Shown piece by piece: positions 51,783 to 59,938 of a DNA stretch of 64,000 nucleotides (positions are counted from its first letter, which is position 1; each line of letters starts with the position of its first letter). The translations under genes were made by a program, and so were the position numbers. Origin of the DNA: Mycobacterium sp. Root265 (GTDB taxonomy: Bacteria > Actinomycetota > Actinomycetes > Mycobacteriales > Mycobacteriaceae); the NCBI RefSeq assembly GCF_001428895.1, contig NZ_LMJA01000002.1, positions 168,182 to 232,181 on the forward strand. The letters are read 5' to 3'. The notes under the pieces were generated by a model. That model had not been told where the DNA came from. It worked only from the letters and a program-made list of their open reading frames with translations, and did no database searches.

Positions 51783-52202
51783 CTAGTTCCCGCGTTCCGC
51801 GCCGACCTGGGTGGTGTCCGGGAACGAGTGGTGTTCGTGCAGGATCTGCCACCTGCCGTCGACCCTGCGCAGGCCCATGGACAGCCGTAGCCGGTTGTCC
51901 GGGTTCTCCGCGAACTCCTTCTCGCCACCGCAGCGCAGCAGTCCGTAGGCGAACGCGACATCGTCGCCGGCCACCACGTCCAGTTCGAGCAACTCGAAAG
52001 TGGCCCCGCTGCTGATGAACTCGAAGAACGGTGGCCAGCTGGCGCGGTAGGCCGTGATACCGCGGATCCCCTCATACGGGGGCGGCACGTCGAACATCAC
52101 GATGTCATCGGCATGCGCACCGGTGACCGCGTCGAGGTCACAGGCCCTGATGCCGTCGACCCAGCGGGTCACCAGCGCGCGGATATCGGTTTCGGCATTC
52201 AT
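51783..52202 (-). CDS. SnoaL-like (DUF4440/NTF2-fold) protein
   Basis: 139 residues. LVTRWVDGIRACDLDAVTGA, HADDIVMFDVPPPYEGIRGI, FAYGLLRCGGEKEF and MGLRRVDGRWQILHEHHSFP give the calcium/calmodulin kinase II association-like fold of small NTF2 enzymes. Role unknown. It stands between rmlB and the permease gene on the minus strand; the gap to rmlB is 91 bp. Confidence 0.8.
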   Translation of the reverse strand: MNAETDIRALVTRWVDGIRACDLDAVTGAHADDIVMFDVPPPYEGIRGITAYRASWPPFFEFISSGATFELLELDVVAGDDVAFAYGLLRCGGEKEFAENPDNRLRLSMGLRRVDGRWQILHEHHSFPDTTQVGAERGN

Positions 52203-52239
52203 AACGGTATGGACCGCGGCGGGCGGGAAAAGTCATCGG

Positions 52240-53877
52240 TCAGCCGCCGCGGGTGGAGAACCTGCCGTCGGTGACCTCATCCCATTTCTGGCACACCGCG
52301 GCGACCTGCTCATCGCCCTGTTCGCGGATCCACGCGCACGTCTCCCGGTCCGTGGACGGGTTGGTGACGATGATGGTGCGCAGTTCGGGCCGGTCCTCGG
52401 CGAGCTGGCGCAACCGCGCCGGCGGCGTCGAAGGATCCGCTGCCCGGAGCGCGTCCAGCGGATCGGGCAGCGCACCGCGCGGGGCGTCATGCGCCGACAA
52501 CTCGCTCTCGTCGGTACCGGTACTGCGGCTGTTGAGCAGCAGGTTCAGCAGGATGGCGGTGAGGGCACCCGCCGAGATCCCGGAATGGAAGATCGTCTGG
52601 AACCAGTCGGGGAATTGGTGATACAGGTCCAGCGAGAGGTTCACCGGGGTGTCGGCCAGCGTGCGGTCGGTGTAGTACAGCTTGGCCTCGGTCAGCATGG
52701 CGACCCCGACCGAGATCGCCACCACCAGGACGTTGGTGTTGGTGAACTTCACCTTGGTCAGCGTCCGGACGCCGCTGGCCGCCACCATGCCGAACAGTGC
52801 CACCCCGGCACCGCCGAGCACCGGCAGCGGGATGCCTTCGACGACGGCGGCCATCTTGGGCAGCAGCCCGAGCAGGATCAAGATGATCCCGGCGACCGTC
52901 GCCACGTGCCGGGTCCGCACGCCGGTGATGGCGACCAGGCCGACGTTCTGGGCGAACGCGGTGTAGGGGAATGTGTTGAAGATGCCGCCGATCACGGTGC
53001 CGAGGCCGTCTGCGCGCAGACCGTCGGCGAGCTTCTGCGGGGTGATCTTCTCGTCCACGATCTCGCCGACCGCGACGATATCGCCGGTGGTCTCGGTCAT
53101 GATCACGATGCCCACGATGAGCAGCGCGATGATCGAGCTGATCTCGAACGTCGGGGCGCCGAACTGGAACGGGGTCACGAATCCGATCCAGGTGTAGTCA
53201 CCCATGTGTTCCCAGTTGGTGCGGCCGAACGGGATCGCCACGACGGTGCCGATGAGCAGACCGAGCAGAATCGACACCCGGCGCAGCGCCTCGGGCGCGA
53301 ACCGCTCGATGACGATGATCGTGGCCAGGGTGAAGAACCCCAGACCGATCGCCGTCGGCGAGCCGAAGTCCGGCCCGGCAGCGGTGCCACCGCCGAACCA
53401 ACCGGCGGCCACCCGCATCAGCGAGACCCCGATGATGAGGATGATGGTCCCGGTCACCAGGGGTGGGAAGAACCGGATGAGTTTCCCGAACACCGGGGCG
53501 AGCAGGACCATGAAGAGACCGCAGGCGATCACCGAGCCGTAGATGGCGGTGATGCCGTGATTGGTGCCGATGGTGATCATCGGGCCGACCGCGGCGAAGG
53601 TGACACCCTGCATGAGCGGCAACCGAACGCCGAAGCGCCAGAATCCAACTGACTGGATGATCGTCGCGATCCCGGCCACGAACAGGTCCGCCATGATCAG
53701 GTGCACGATGTCGGACTGCTCGAGTTGGCCTGCGCCGACCATCGCCCCACCGACGATCAGCGGTACCGCGACCGCGCCGGCATACATCGCCAGCACATGC
53801 TGGATGCCAAGTGGCAGTAACCGTTTCAGCGGCGGAACTTCATCGACCGGGCGGACCGTGGGCGTGGGTGCAGCCAT
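52240..53877 (-). CDS. NCS2 purine/uracil permease with leucine-rich-repeat-variant tail
   Basis: 545 residues. The first about 450 are a nucleobase:cation symporter-2: LGIQHVLAMYAGAVAVPLIV, VGFWRFGVRLPLMQGVTF, IVIMTETTGDIVAVGEIV and GGIFNTFPYTAFAQNVG (NCS2 motif), about 14 helices. It probably imports xanthine, uric acid or uracil. From about residue 470 the sequence DPSTPPARLRQLAEDRPELR followed by TIIVTNPSTD resembles the leucine-rich repeat variant (LRV) repeats of actinobacterial proteins, an unusual addition to a transporter and cytoplasmic by topology. AGGA precedes the ATG. Confidence 0.87.
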   Translation of the reverse strand: MAAPTPTVRPVDEVPPLKRLLPLGIQHVLAMYAGAVAVPLIVGGAMVGAGQLEQSDIVHLIMADLFVAGIATIIQSVGFWRFGVRLPLMQGVTFAAVGPMITIGTNHGITAIYGSVIACGLFMVLLAPVFGKLIRFFPPLVTGTIILIIGVSLMRVAAGWFGGGTAAGPDFGSPTAIGLGFFTLATIIVIERFAPEALRRVSILLGLLIGTVVAIPFGRTNWEHMGDYTWIGFVTPFQFGAPTFEISSIIALLIVGIVIMTETTGDIVAVGEIVDEKITPQKLADGLRADGLGTVIGGIFNTFPYTAFAQNVGLVAITGVRTRHVATVAGIILILLGLLPKMAAVVEGIPLPVLGGAGVALFGMVAASGVRTLTKVKFTNTNVLVVAISVGVAMLTEAKLYYTDRTLADTPVNLSLDLYHQFPDWFQTIFHSGISAGALTAILLNLLLNSRSTGTDESELSAHDAPRGALPDPLDALRAADPSTPPARLRQLAEDRPELRTIIVTNPSTDRETCAWIREQGDEQVAAVCQKWDEVTDGRFSTRGG

Positions 53878-53941
53878 GCCGCCATCCTGGGAGAGTGAGG
53901 TTTCGCGGGGTTTCCCCTGAGATGACCGGTGTATTACGGCC

Positions 53942-54439
53942 CTACGGGGCGGGGAACGCTGCGGCGGGCATCAGCACATTGCCCCGGCATGGACCGCTGA
54001 GGATGTCGGTGTACCAACTGCCCTGCAGGGTGCCGTCGGGCTGGGGTGTGTAGGACACCCAGGACTGCGCCGGGCTGAACACCCGCGGAGTGCTGTCACC
54101 GAGGAAGCACTCCCACTGCCAGTTGTACGCAAAGGTCCACTTCTCGCCGGTCCATTTGTAGCGCTGAGGCTGCGGGATCGTCGGGTTCGAGGGCGCGGGA
54201 CCGTCCAGCACGGTGGCGACGCAGGTACTGCCGGCGCAGGCCGTCGCGAACGTGTAGACGGCGCTCAGATCACCTTCGGCTTGGCGGGCGGCGACGCTGG
54301 TGCCGTTCTTCTGCGAGGCATAGGTCACGACGTTGTAGCGGCCGTTCCATCCCTGGCCGACGGCGGCGGCGGAGGGCATGGGAGCGAGGCCGGCCACGAG
54401 GACGGCTGCCAACGCAGTGCACAGTCGACGGACCAACAT
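53942..54439 (-). CDS. Secreted mycobacterial protein of unknown function
   Basis: 165 residues. A signal peptide (MLVRRLCTALAAVLVAGLAP, cleavage after AAA) precedes a Trp- and Tyr-rich domain: GWNGRYNVVTYASQKNGTS, FATACAGSTCVATV and WECFLGDSTPRVF. Four Cys in the mature part could form two disulfides. The family is mycobacterial; function not known. An AAGGG lies directly before the ATG. Confidence 0.78.
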   Translation of the reverse strand: MLVRRLCTALAAVLVAGLAPMPSAAAVGQGWNGRYNVVTYASQKNGTSVAARQAEGDLSAVYTFATACAGSTCVATVLDGPAPSNPTIPQPQRYKWTGEKWTFAYNWQWECFLGDSTPRVFSPAQSWVSYTPQPDGTLQGSWYTDILSGPCRGNVLMPAAAFPAP

Positions 54440-54586
54440 CCCTTTCCCTATTCAGTCAAAGATCAGCTGACCTAAAGGTAGCGGGGGGCTGTGACAAAAC
54501 CGCTGATCGTCATGTCAGCAGCGTCAATTAGAGACCACATTGTGACGGTGCTCGTCCGCCGTGATGTGCGAACCGCCGCCGACCGA
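54440..54586. other. 147-bp gap between secreted protein and DUF5995 genes
   Basis: No gene seen. It holds short dyads such as GCTGA-N8-TCAGC near 54501 and is somewhat AT-richer than the flanks; probably the promoter region of the gene at 53942-54439. Confidence 0.4.
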
Positions 54587-55348
54587 TCACACCAGAGCGT
54601 CGAGTGCGGTGATGATGGCCGATACGTCGGTGCTTTCCGCCCGTCGGATGTGACGCACCACCGACCCGATGGGTTCAGGCGGCGCGGCGACGACGCGGCC
54701 CAGCAGCTTGGTGCGGGCATCGATCGTCTCGACCAGCAGAGGTCGGATGGTGCGCGGCGTGTGCGCGACCACCGTGGCGGTCCGCCAAGCTTCGTCGCGG
54801 GCCGCCTCCACACTGAAGTCCAGGGCCAGCGCCACATCGGAACCGCCGACGGTGGTCAGTTCGGCCAGTCTCGGGGAGAACTCTTCGATGGCATCGCGGG
54901 CCATGGGGATCACCGACGCCAGAATCTCGTTGATGCGGTCGAAGTCGCGCTGAAAGCTGGGCAGTTTGGTCCGAGCGAACTCGGTGCCGGTCACCACGCC
55001 GAGGTCGAGGTTGATATGGGCATTGATCGCCAACAGGAGGTCCTGCAGGACGATGGTGTCCGCGGACAGGGTTCGCTCGAACGCGAAATGCCATGCGCGG
55101 CTGGCCTTCCTGCCCTTGCCGAACTGTTCGTACGCGGCGAAGTACGCGTTGGCGAACTGCGCATCGAACCGCGACATTCGGGGCCCGTCATCGAAGAGAC
55201 CGTCCTTGATGCCGCGTTTGATACCGAGTGTGACCTGACGGTAGAGCGCGGCAAAGCATCCCAGCGGGTCGGACCGCCTCTTGGTGTCGGCGATGATCGT
55301 CCCGAGGTTGTCGAGGACGTCGTCGATGTTCGTCGCTTTCGTGGGCAT
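54587..55348 (-). CDS. DUF5995 family protein
   Basis: 253 residues. IDDVLDNLGTIIADTKRRSD, FAALYRQVTLGIKRGIKDG, INAHINLDLGVVTGTEF and FDRINEILASVIPMARDAIE follow the DUF5995 pattern; the INxHINxDLG block is conserved and probably forms an all-helical active or binding site with His and Asp. Cytoplasmic, function unknown. GGGGGTGG before ATG 55348 is the RBS; a longer frame to 55501 adds non-conserved sequence. Confidence 0.82.
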   Translation of the reverse strand: MPTKATNIDDVLDNLGTIIADTKRRSDPLGCFAALYRQVTLGIKRGIKDGLFDDGPRMSRFDAQFANAYFAAYEQFGKGRKASRAWHFAFERTLSADTIVLQDLLLAINAHINLDLGVVTGTEFARTKLPSFQRDFDRINEILASVIPMARDAIEEFSPRLAELTTVGGSDVALALDFSVEAARDEAWRTATVVAHTPRTIRPLLVETIDARTKLLGRVVAAPPEPIGSVVRHIRRAESTDVSAIITALDALV

Positions 55349-55409
55349 CTGGCCACCCCCTATACCGCCGACTATGGCGACATCCGGGTGCGGTGACGTG
55401 AGTAGTCGG

Positions 55410-55988
55410 CTACCCGTCTTGGTGGGGATCTCCTCGACGCGGCTGAGCGGGGGTGTCGCGCTGTAACCGCACCATCGTCCACGCGGCGATCGTCTGTGCA
55501 TCGGTGATGTCTCCGTCGCGGATCATCTGTTCGATCTGCGCGCCGGTGAACCAGGCACTGTGCATGTCCTGCTCTTCGTGCTCTCGCTCGTGCTCACCCT
55601 GGGTCAGCCCGGTCGCCAGGAACACCCAGCCGCGCTGGCTGCTCATCCCGGGCGCGACGTCGAGTTGCCCGATCCGGACCAGCGAGTCCGCCCGCAGGCC
55701 CGTTTCCTCGCGTAGTTCACGGGCCGCCAGTTCGAGGGGCTCCAGGTCGGCCCGGTCGGGCGCGGTACCTTGCGGGAACTCCCAGCGCCGCAAACCGATC
55801 GGGTAGCGGAATTGCTCGACGAGATGGAAGAGATCACCGTCGCGCGCGACCACCAGCGCGTAGGTGGGCTTGTCGATCACGCCGTAGATGCCGTGGCTGC
55901 CGTCGGGTCGCCGGATCGCGTCCTCGCGCACCGTCATCCAGCTGTTGCGGTAGACCTCACGACTGGACATCCGCTCGATCGGTCCCAT
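55410..55988 (-). CDS. Nudix hydrolase, ADP-ribose-pyrophosphatase type
   Basis: 192 residues. REVYRNSWMTVREDAIRRPD and YALVVARDGDLFHLVEQFRY open the ADPRase fold; the Nudix box is GTAPDRADLEPLELAARELR with EETG following, carrying an insertion of several residues after the first Gly as in this subgroup. It hydrolyses an NDP-sugar or ADP-ribose. The leaderless start is backed by TACTCT 6 nt upstream. A second in-frame Met is at residue 7. Confidence 0.86.
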   Translation of the reverse strand: MGPIERMSSREVYRNSWMTVREDAIRRPDGSHGIYGVIDKPTYALVVARDGDLFHLVEQFRYPIGLRRWEFPQGTAPDRADLEPLELAARELREETGLRADSLVRIGQLDVAPGMSSQRGWVFLATGLTQGEHEREHEEQDMHSAWFTGAQIEQMIRDGDITDAQTIAAWTMVRLQRDTPAQPRRGDPHQDG

Positions 55989-56011
55989 AGGCCAAGAGTA
56001 GCCTCACCAGG
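55989..56011. promoter_or_regulatory. Overlapping divergent leaderless promoters, Nudix gene / fadD36
   Basis: The 23-bp gap holds TAGCCT (55999-56004) 7 nt before the fadD36 GTG and, on the other strand, TACTCT (56000-55995) 6 nt before the Nudix ATG. The two -10 elements share the central TA step. Confidence 0.5.
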
Positions 56012-57412
56012 GTGTTGCTGACCTCGCTGGACCCGGCCGCCGTGGCCGCCGGGCACGACCTGGCCGACGCGGTGCGTATCGACGGTGTGTCGCTGAGCCG
56101 CAGTGACCTGGTGGGAGCGGGCACCTCTGTTGCCGAACGTGTCGCGCGGGCGCAGCGGGTCGCGATCCTTGCCACACCCACTGCGACGACGGTGCTGGCC
56201 GTCATCGGCTGCCTGATCGCCGGGGTGCCGTTCGTGCCGGTCCCCGCAGACGTCGGGGTCACCGAACGGGCACACCTGCTCAGCGATTCCGGTGTGCAGG
56301 CCTGGCTCGGAGAACTACCTGCCGAAAGCGAAGGACTGCCGCATATCCCGGTGCGGATGCACGCCCGGTCCTGGCACCGCTACGCCGAGCCGCGACCCGA
56401 GTCGACGGCGATGATCATGTACACCTCCGGCACGACCGGTTTGCCCAAGGGCGTCACGATCAGTCGGCGCGCCATCGCCGCCGATATCGACGCGCTGGCG
56501 CAGGCCTGGGAGTGGACTGCTGCGGACACCCTGGTGCACGGCTTGCCGCTGTTCCATGTGCACGGTCTGGTGCTCGGGTTGCTGGGGTCGCTGCGGATCG
56601 GAAACCGGTTCGTACACACCGGGAAACCGACACCACAGGCCTACGCCGAAGCGGCGGGCACGCTGTACTTCGGGGTGCCCACGGTGTGGTCGCGCATCGC
56701 CGCCGATGCCGAGTCCGCTCGGGCGCTCTCGTCGGCACGGCTGCTGGTGTCGGGCAGCGCGGCGCTGCCGACGCCGGTGTTCGAGGATCTGGTGAAGCTG
56801 ACCGGGCATGCGCCGGTCGAGCGATACGGCAGCACCGAATCGCTGATCACCATCAGCACCCGGGTCGACGGCGAACGCCGGCCTGGCTGGGTGGGCCTAC
56901 CGGTGGCCGGGGTGCAGACCCGGTTGGTTGATGACGAAGGTCAGCCCGTGCCGCACGACGGCGAATCGATCGGACAACTCCAGGTGAAGAGCCCCACCAA
57001 CTTCAGCGGGTACCTCAATCGGCCTGATGCCACGGCTGAGGCCTTCGACGCCGAAGGCTGGTACCGCACAGGTGATGTCGCGGTGATCGACGCCGAAGGA
57101 ATGCACCGTATCGTCGGGCGCGAATCGGTCGACCTGATCAAATCGGGCGGATTCCGGATCGGCGCCGGGGAGATTGAAACCGTTCTGCTGGGGTATCCGG
57201 GTGTCGACGAGGTGGCCGTGGTCGGAGTGCCCGATGACGATCTGGGGCAGCGGATCGTGGCTTTCGTCGTCGGCGACGCGGACCCGGACGAACTCATCCA
57301 CTTTGTCGCCGAACAGCTTTCGGTACACAAGAGGCCCAGGGAGGTGCGCAAGGTGGACAGTTTGCCACGCAATGCGATGGGCAAGGTGCTCAAGAAGGAA
57401 CTGGCGAAATGA
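56012..57412 (+). CDS. fadD36: Acyl-CoA synthetase FadD36
   Basis: 466 residues, a compact AMP-forming ligase. P-loop MIMYTSGTTGLPKGV, adenine motif YGSTES, GWYRTGDVA and the C-terminal GRESVDLIKSGGFRIGAGE with the catalytic Lys in MGKVLKKEL. Length and sequence match Rv1193, which resembles malonyl/methylmalonyl-CoA synthetases (MatB). It activates a carboxylic acid to its CoA ester; the exact substrate is not fixed. GTG start, leaderless, overlapping promoter with the Nudix gene. Confidence 0.9.
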   Translation: MLLTSLDPAAVAAGHDLADAVRIDGVSLSRSDLVGAGTSVAERVARAQRVAILATPTATTVLAVIGCLIAGVPFVPVPADVGVTERAHLLSDSGVQAWLGELPAESEGLPHIPVRMHARSWHRYAEPRPESTAMIMYTSGTTGLPKGVTISRRAIAADIDALAQAWEWTAADTLVHGLPLFHVHGLVLGLLGSLRIGNRFVHTGKPTPQAYAEAAGTLYFGVPTVWSRIAADAESARALSSARLLVSGSAALPTPVFEDLVKLTGHAPVERYGSTESLITISTRVDGERRPGWVGLPVAGVQTRLVDDEGQPVPHDGESIGQLQVKSPTNFSGYLNRPDATAEAFDAEGWYRTGDVAVIDAEGMHRIVGRESVDLIKSGGFRIGAGEIETVLLGYPGVDEVAVVGVPDDDLGQRIVAFVVGDADPDELIHFVAEQLSVHKRPREVRKVDSLPRNAMGKVLKKELAK

Positions 57413-57422
57413 GGCGGTGCCC

Positions 57423-57767
57423 ATGCTGAGGCTCAGCCAGATTGCCGTCGACGCACGTGACCCGGCGGCGCTGGGGGCGTGGTGGAGCGAGGTCCTGGGC
57501 TGGCCGTTGCGCGTCGACTCCGACGGTGACGCTTTTCTGACACCCCCGCCGGGGCACGGGGCCGAGTTGTTGTTCCTCGGGGTGCCCGAGGACAAGGTGG
57601 TCAAGAACCGTCTGCACCTGGACTTCACGCCCGAGGATCAGCAGGCCGAGGTCGACCGGGTGCTCGCACTCGGCGCGCGCCGAGTGGACATCGGTCAGGG
57701 CGAGCAGACCTGGGTGGTGCTGGCCGACCCGGAGGGCAACGAGTTCTGCATCCTCGCCGCCGAATAA
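57423..57767 (+). CDS. VOC-superfamily (glyoxalase-like) protein
   Basis: 114 residues. QIAVDARDPAALGAWWSEVL and GWPLRVDSDGDAFLT start the first beta-alpha-beta3 module; LHLDFTPEDQQAEVDRVLA and WVVLADPEGNEFCIL the second. The Glu of EGNEFCI and His of LHLDF may bind a metal as in glyoxalase/dioxygenase relatives. Substrate unknown. GAGGCGG lies upstream; the gene follows fadD36 after 10 bp, so it is likely in the same transcript. Confidence 0.85.
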   Translation: MLRLSQIAVDARDPAALGAWWSEVLGWPLRVDSDGDAFLTPPPGHGAELLFLGVPEDKVVKNRLHLDFTPEDQQAEVDRVLALGARRVDIGQGEQTWVVLADPEGNEFCILAAE

Positions 57768-57781
57768 CCGCTCGGAGCAAG

Positions 57782-58726
57782 CTAGTTGGCGTGCAGCGCC
57801 TCATTCAGGGTGATGCCGGTGCCGTCGCGTTTGACGACCTCGACCGCACCGGACAGTGAGTTGCGGCGGAACAACAGGTTGCTCGAACCCGAGAGTTCCT
57901 TGGCCTTGACGGTCTGACCGTCCGCGGTGCTCACCTTGGTGCCGCCGGTGACGTACAGGCCCGCCTCGACTACGCAGTCGTCGCCCAGCGAGATGCCGAC
58001 GCCGGCGTTCGCGCCCAGCAGGCAACGTTTGCCCACCTTGATGACCTCTTTGCCGCCACCGGACAGGGTGCCCATGATGGAGGCGCCGCCGCCGATGTCG
58101 GAGCCGTCATCGACCACCACGCCCGCCGAGATGCGCCCCTCCACCATGGAGTTGCCCAGGGTGCCGGCGTTGAAGTTCACGAAACCCTCGTGCATGACAG
58201 TGGTGCCGGACGCCAGGTGCGCGCCCAGACGCACCCGGTCGGCGTCGGCGATGCGCACCCCGGTCGGGGTCACGTAGTCGACCATCCGGGGAAACTTGTC
58301 GATGCCGTACACGGTGACCGCCCCGCGGCGACGCAGCTTGGCACGCACCAGCTCGAAGCCCTCGACCGCGGCCGGACCGAAGTTCGTCCACACCACGTTG
58401 GCCAGCAGCCCGAAAATGCCGTCGAGATTGGCCTCGTGCGGCTTGATCAGGCGGTGGGAAAGCAGATGCAGCCGCAGGTAGGCGTCGAACGTGTCGGCGG
58501 GCTTGTCATCCAGCGAGGCGATGGTGGTGCGCACCGCGACGACCTCGACATCACGGTCGGTGTCCGGGCCGGTCAGATCGGCCAGGTTGTCGGTCAGCTC
58601 GGCGACCGACAGCCGCGTGGTGCCCGTGGATCCGTCGCCAGTCAGCTCAGGAGCGGGAAACCAGGTATCCAGGACGGTTCCTTCGGCGGCGATGGTGGCC
58701 AGGCCGAAGCCAGATGCAGCAGTCAC
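57782..58726 (-). CDS. dapD: Tetrahydrodipicolinate N-succinyltransferase DapD
   Basis: 314 residues from a GTG. The left-handed beta-helix hexapeptide region reads [40 protein letters not shown] and [20 protein letters not shown]. It transfers succinyl from succinyl-CoA to tetrahydrodipicolinate in diaminopimelate and lysine synthesis, essential for mycobacterial walls. Matches Rv1201c in length and place. TAGCGT 8 nt upstream indicates a leaderless start; divergent from dapE. Confidence 0.95.
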   Translation of the reverse strand: MTAASGFGLATIAAEGTVLDTWFPAPELTGDGSTGTTRLSVAELTDNLADLTGPDTDRDVEVVAVRTTIASLDDKPADTFDAYLRLHLLSHRLIKPHEANLDGIFGLLANVVWTNFGPAAVEGFELVRAKLRRRGAVTVYGIDKFPRMVDYVTPTGVRIADADRVRLGAHLASGTTVMHEGFVNFNAGTLGNSMVEGRISAGVVVDDGSDIGGGASIMGTLSGGGKEVIKVGKRCLLGANAGVGISLGDDCVVEAGLYVTGGTKVSTADGQTVKAKELSGSSNLLFRRNSLSGAVEVVKRDGTGITLNEALHAN

Positions 58727-58760
58727 GGGGCTACACGCTACTGGACTAACCTCAGTGCCC
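58727..58760. promoter_or_regulatory. Divergent leaderless promoters, dapD / dapE
   Basis: On the minus strand TAGCGT (58740-58735) is 8 nt from the dapD GTG. On the plus strand TAACCT (58747-58752) is 8 nt from the dapE ATG. The 34-bp gap has no room for 5-prime untranslated regions, so joint regulation of two steps of one pathway is likely. Confidence 0.55.
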
Positions 58761-59828
58761 ATGGGGCTAGACCTGCGCGCCGATCCGATCGCACTGACCG
58801 CCGCGCTGGTGGACATCCCCAGCGAGTCGCGCCACGAGCGGCGCATCGCCGACGAGATCGAGGTGGCGCTGCGTGAGCAGGCGCCGCACTTCGAGGTCAT
58901 CCGTAATGGTGACGCCGTGCTGGCCCGCACCAATCTGGGCCGTTCGTCACGGGTGCTGCTGGCCGGGCACACCGACACCGTGCCGGCCGCCGACAACCTG
59001 CCCACCCGCGTCGAAGACGGCCGGATGTACGGCTGTGGCACCTCGGACATGAAGTCTGGCGATGCGGTGTTCCTGCACCTGGCCGCCACCATCGCCGAGC
59101 CCGCCCACGACCTCACCCTGGTCATGTACGACTGCGAGGAGATCGAGTCCAGCGCCAACGGACTGGGCCGCATCGAGCGCGAGCTCCCGGACTGGCTGAC
59201 CGCCGACGTCGCGATCCTCGGTGAGCCCTCCGGCGGGTTCATCGAGGCCGGCTGCCAGGGCACCATCCGGATCGTTGCGAGCGCAGCCGGAACACGGGCG
59301 CACTCGGCACGATCCTGGCTGGGCGACAACGCCATTCACAAACTCGGTGCCGTACTCGACCGGCTGTCGCGGTACGAGGCCCGCAGCGTGGACATCGACG
59401 GCTGTGTGTACCGCGAGGGACTTTCCGCGGTGCGCATCGATGGCGGTGTCGCGGGCAACGTCATCCCGGATGCGGCGACGGTGACCGTCAACTTCCGATT
59501 CGCTCCCGACCGCAGCGTCGAGCAGGCGATCGCGCACGTGCACGAGGTGCTCGAGGGTCTGGACGTGTCGCTGCAGGTCACCGATTCCGCCGCCGGCGCG
59601 CTGCCCGGGCTGGCCAACCCCGCGGCCGCAGCGCTGGTGGCCGCGGCCGGCGGACAGGTGCGCGCCAAATACGGCTGGACCGATGTGTCACGGTTCGCCG
59701 CGCTGGGCATTGCCGCGGTCAACTACGGTCCCGGGGATCCGAACCTGGCGCACAAGGTCGACGAGCATGTCGACATCGCGGCGATCACCGCCACCACCGA
59801 GACGCTGCGGGCGTACTTAACCGCTTGA
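58761..59828 (+). CDS. dapE: Succinyl-diaminopimelate desuccinylase DapE
   Basis: 355 residues. Peptidase M20 metal ligands: H70 and D72 in [11 protein letters not shown]96 in [10 protein letters not shown]127/E126 in CEEIES and the last His in [11 protein letters not shown]. It removes succinate from N-succinyl-L,L-diaminopimelate with two zinc ions. Length matches Rv1202. ATG 58761 is favoured by the -10 element; an in-frame GTG lies two codons upstream. An ABC-F gene with a regulated leader follows. Confidence 0.94.
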   Translation: MGLDLRADPIALTAALVDIPSESRHERRIADEIEVALREQAPHFEVIRNGDAVLARTNLGRSSRVLLAGHTDTVPAADNLPTRVEDGRMYGCGTSDMKSGDAVFLHLAATIAEPAHDLTLVMYDCEEIESSANGLGRIERELPDWLTADVAILGEPSGGFIEAGCQGTIRIVASAAGTRAHSARSWLGDNAIHKLGAVLDRLSRYEARSVDIDGCVYREGLSAVRIDGGVAGNVIPDAATVTVNFRFAPDRSVEQAIAHVHEVLEGLDVSLQVTDSAAGALPGLANPAAAALVAAAGGQVRAKYGWTDVSRFAALGIAAVNYGPGDPNLAHKVDEHVDIAAITATTETLRAYLTA

Positions 59829-59838
59829 CCCGATTCGG

Positions 59839-59851
59839 TAGCATGGTTCAC
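59839..59851 (+). promoter_or_regulatory. Leaderless promoter of the ABC-F leader ORF
   Basis: TAGCAT at 59839-59844, 7 nt, then GTG at 59852, with no Shine-Dalgarno. It would start transcription exactly at the leader ORF. The upstream dapE stop ends at 59828. Confidence 0.5.
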
Positions 59852-59881
59852 GTGCTGGGAATCGACGACATCTCCGGGTAG
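59852..59881 (+). CDS. Leaderless nine-codon upstream ORF of the ABC-F gene
   Basis: GTG CTG GGA ATC GAC GAC ATC TCC GGG TAG encodes MLGIDDISG. An ATG-started version begins three codons earlier (59843) and adds MVH. The GTG is preceded by a TANNNT -10 at 7 nt. Its last codons and stop lie in a hairpin (59870-59891), and it precedes an antibiotic-resistance-type ABC-F gene by 57 nt. The arrangement is that of a translational attenuator leader peptide. Inferred. Confidence 0.5.
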   Translation: MLGIDDISG

Positions 59882-59938
59882 TTCCCGAGATCTCACCTGT
59901 CGTCCGCAAAAGCCTCTCTCTCCATATGGAGTTCCCGC
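59870..59938 (+). promoter_or_regulatory. Candidate attenuator: stop-codon hairpin and SD-sequestering hairpin
   Basis: First stem: ATCTCCGGG (59870-59878) with CCCGAGAT (59884-59891), one bulged C, loop TAGTT containing the leader stop. Second: the perfect palindrome CTCCATATGGAG (59920-59931), in which CTCC pairs with the Shine-Dalgarno GGAG 7 nt before the ABC-F ATG. GGGAA in the leader (59857-59861) can pair with TTCCC at 59882-59886 or at 59932-59936, giving alternative folds. A stalled ribosome on the leader could free the RBS. Confidence 0.5.

Noticed and set aside
52054-53652. 532-codon open frame on the plus strand over the permease
   Set aside because: Shadow of the NCS2 gene with Asp/Gly/Arg/His composition only.
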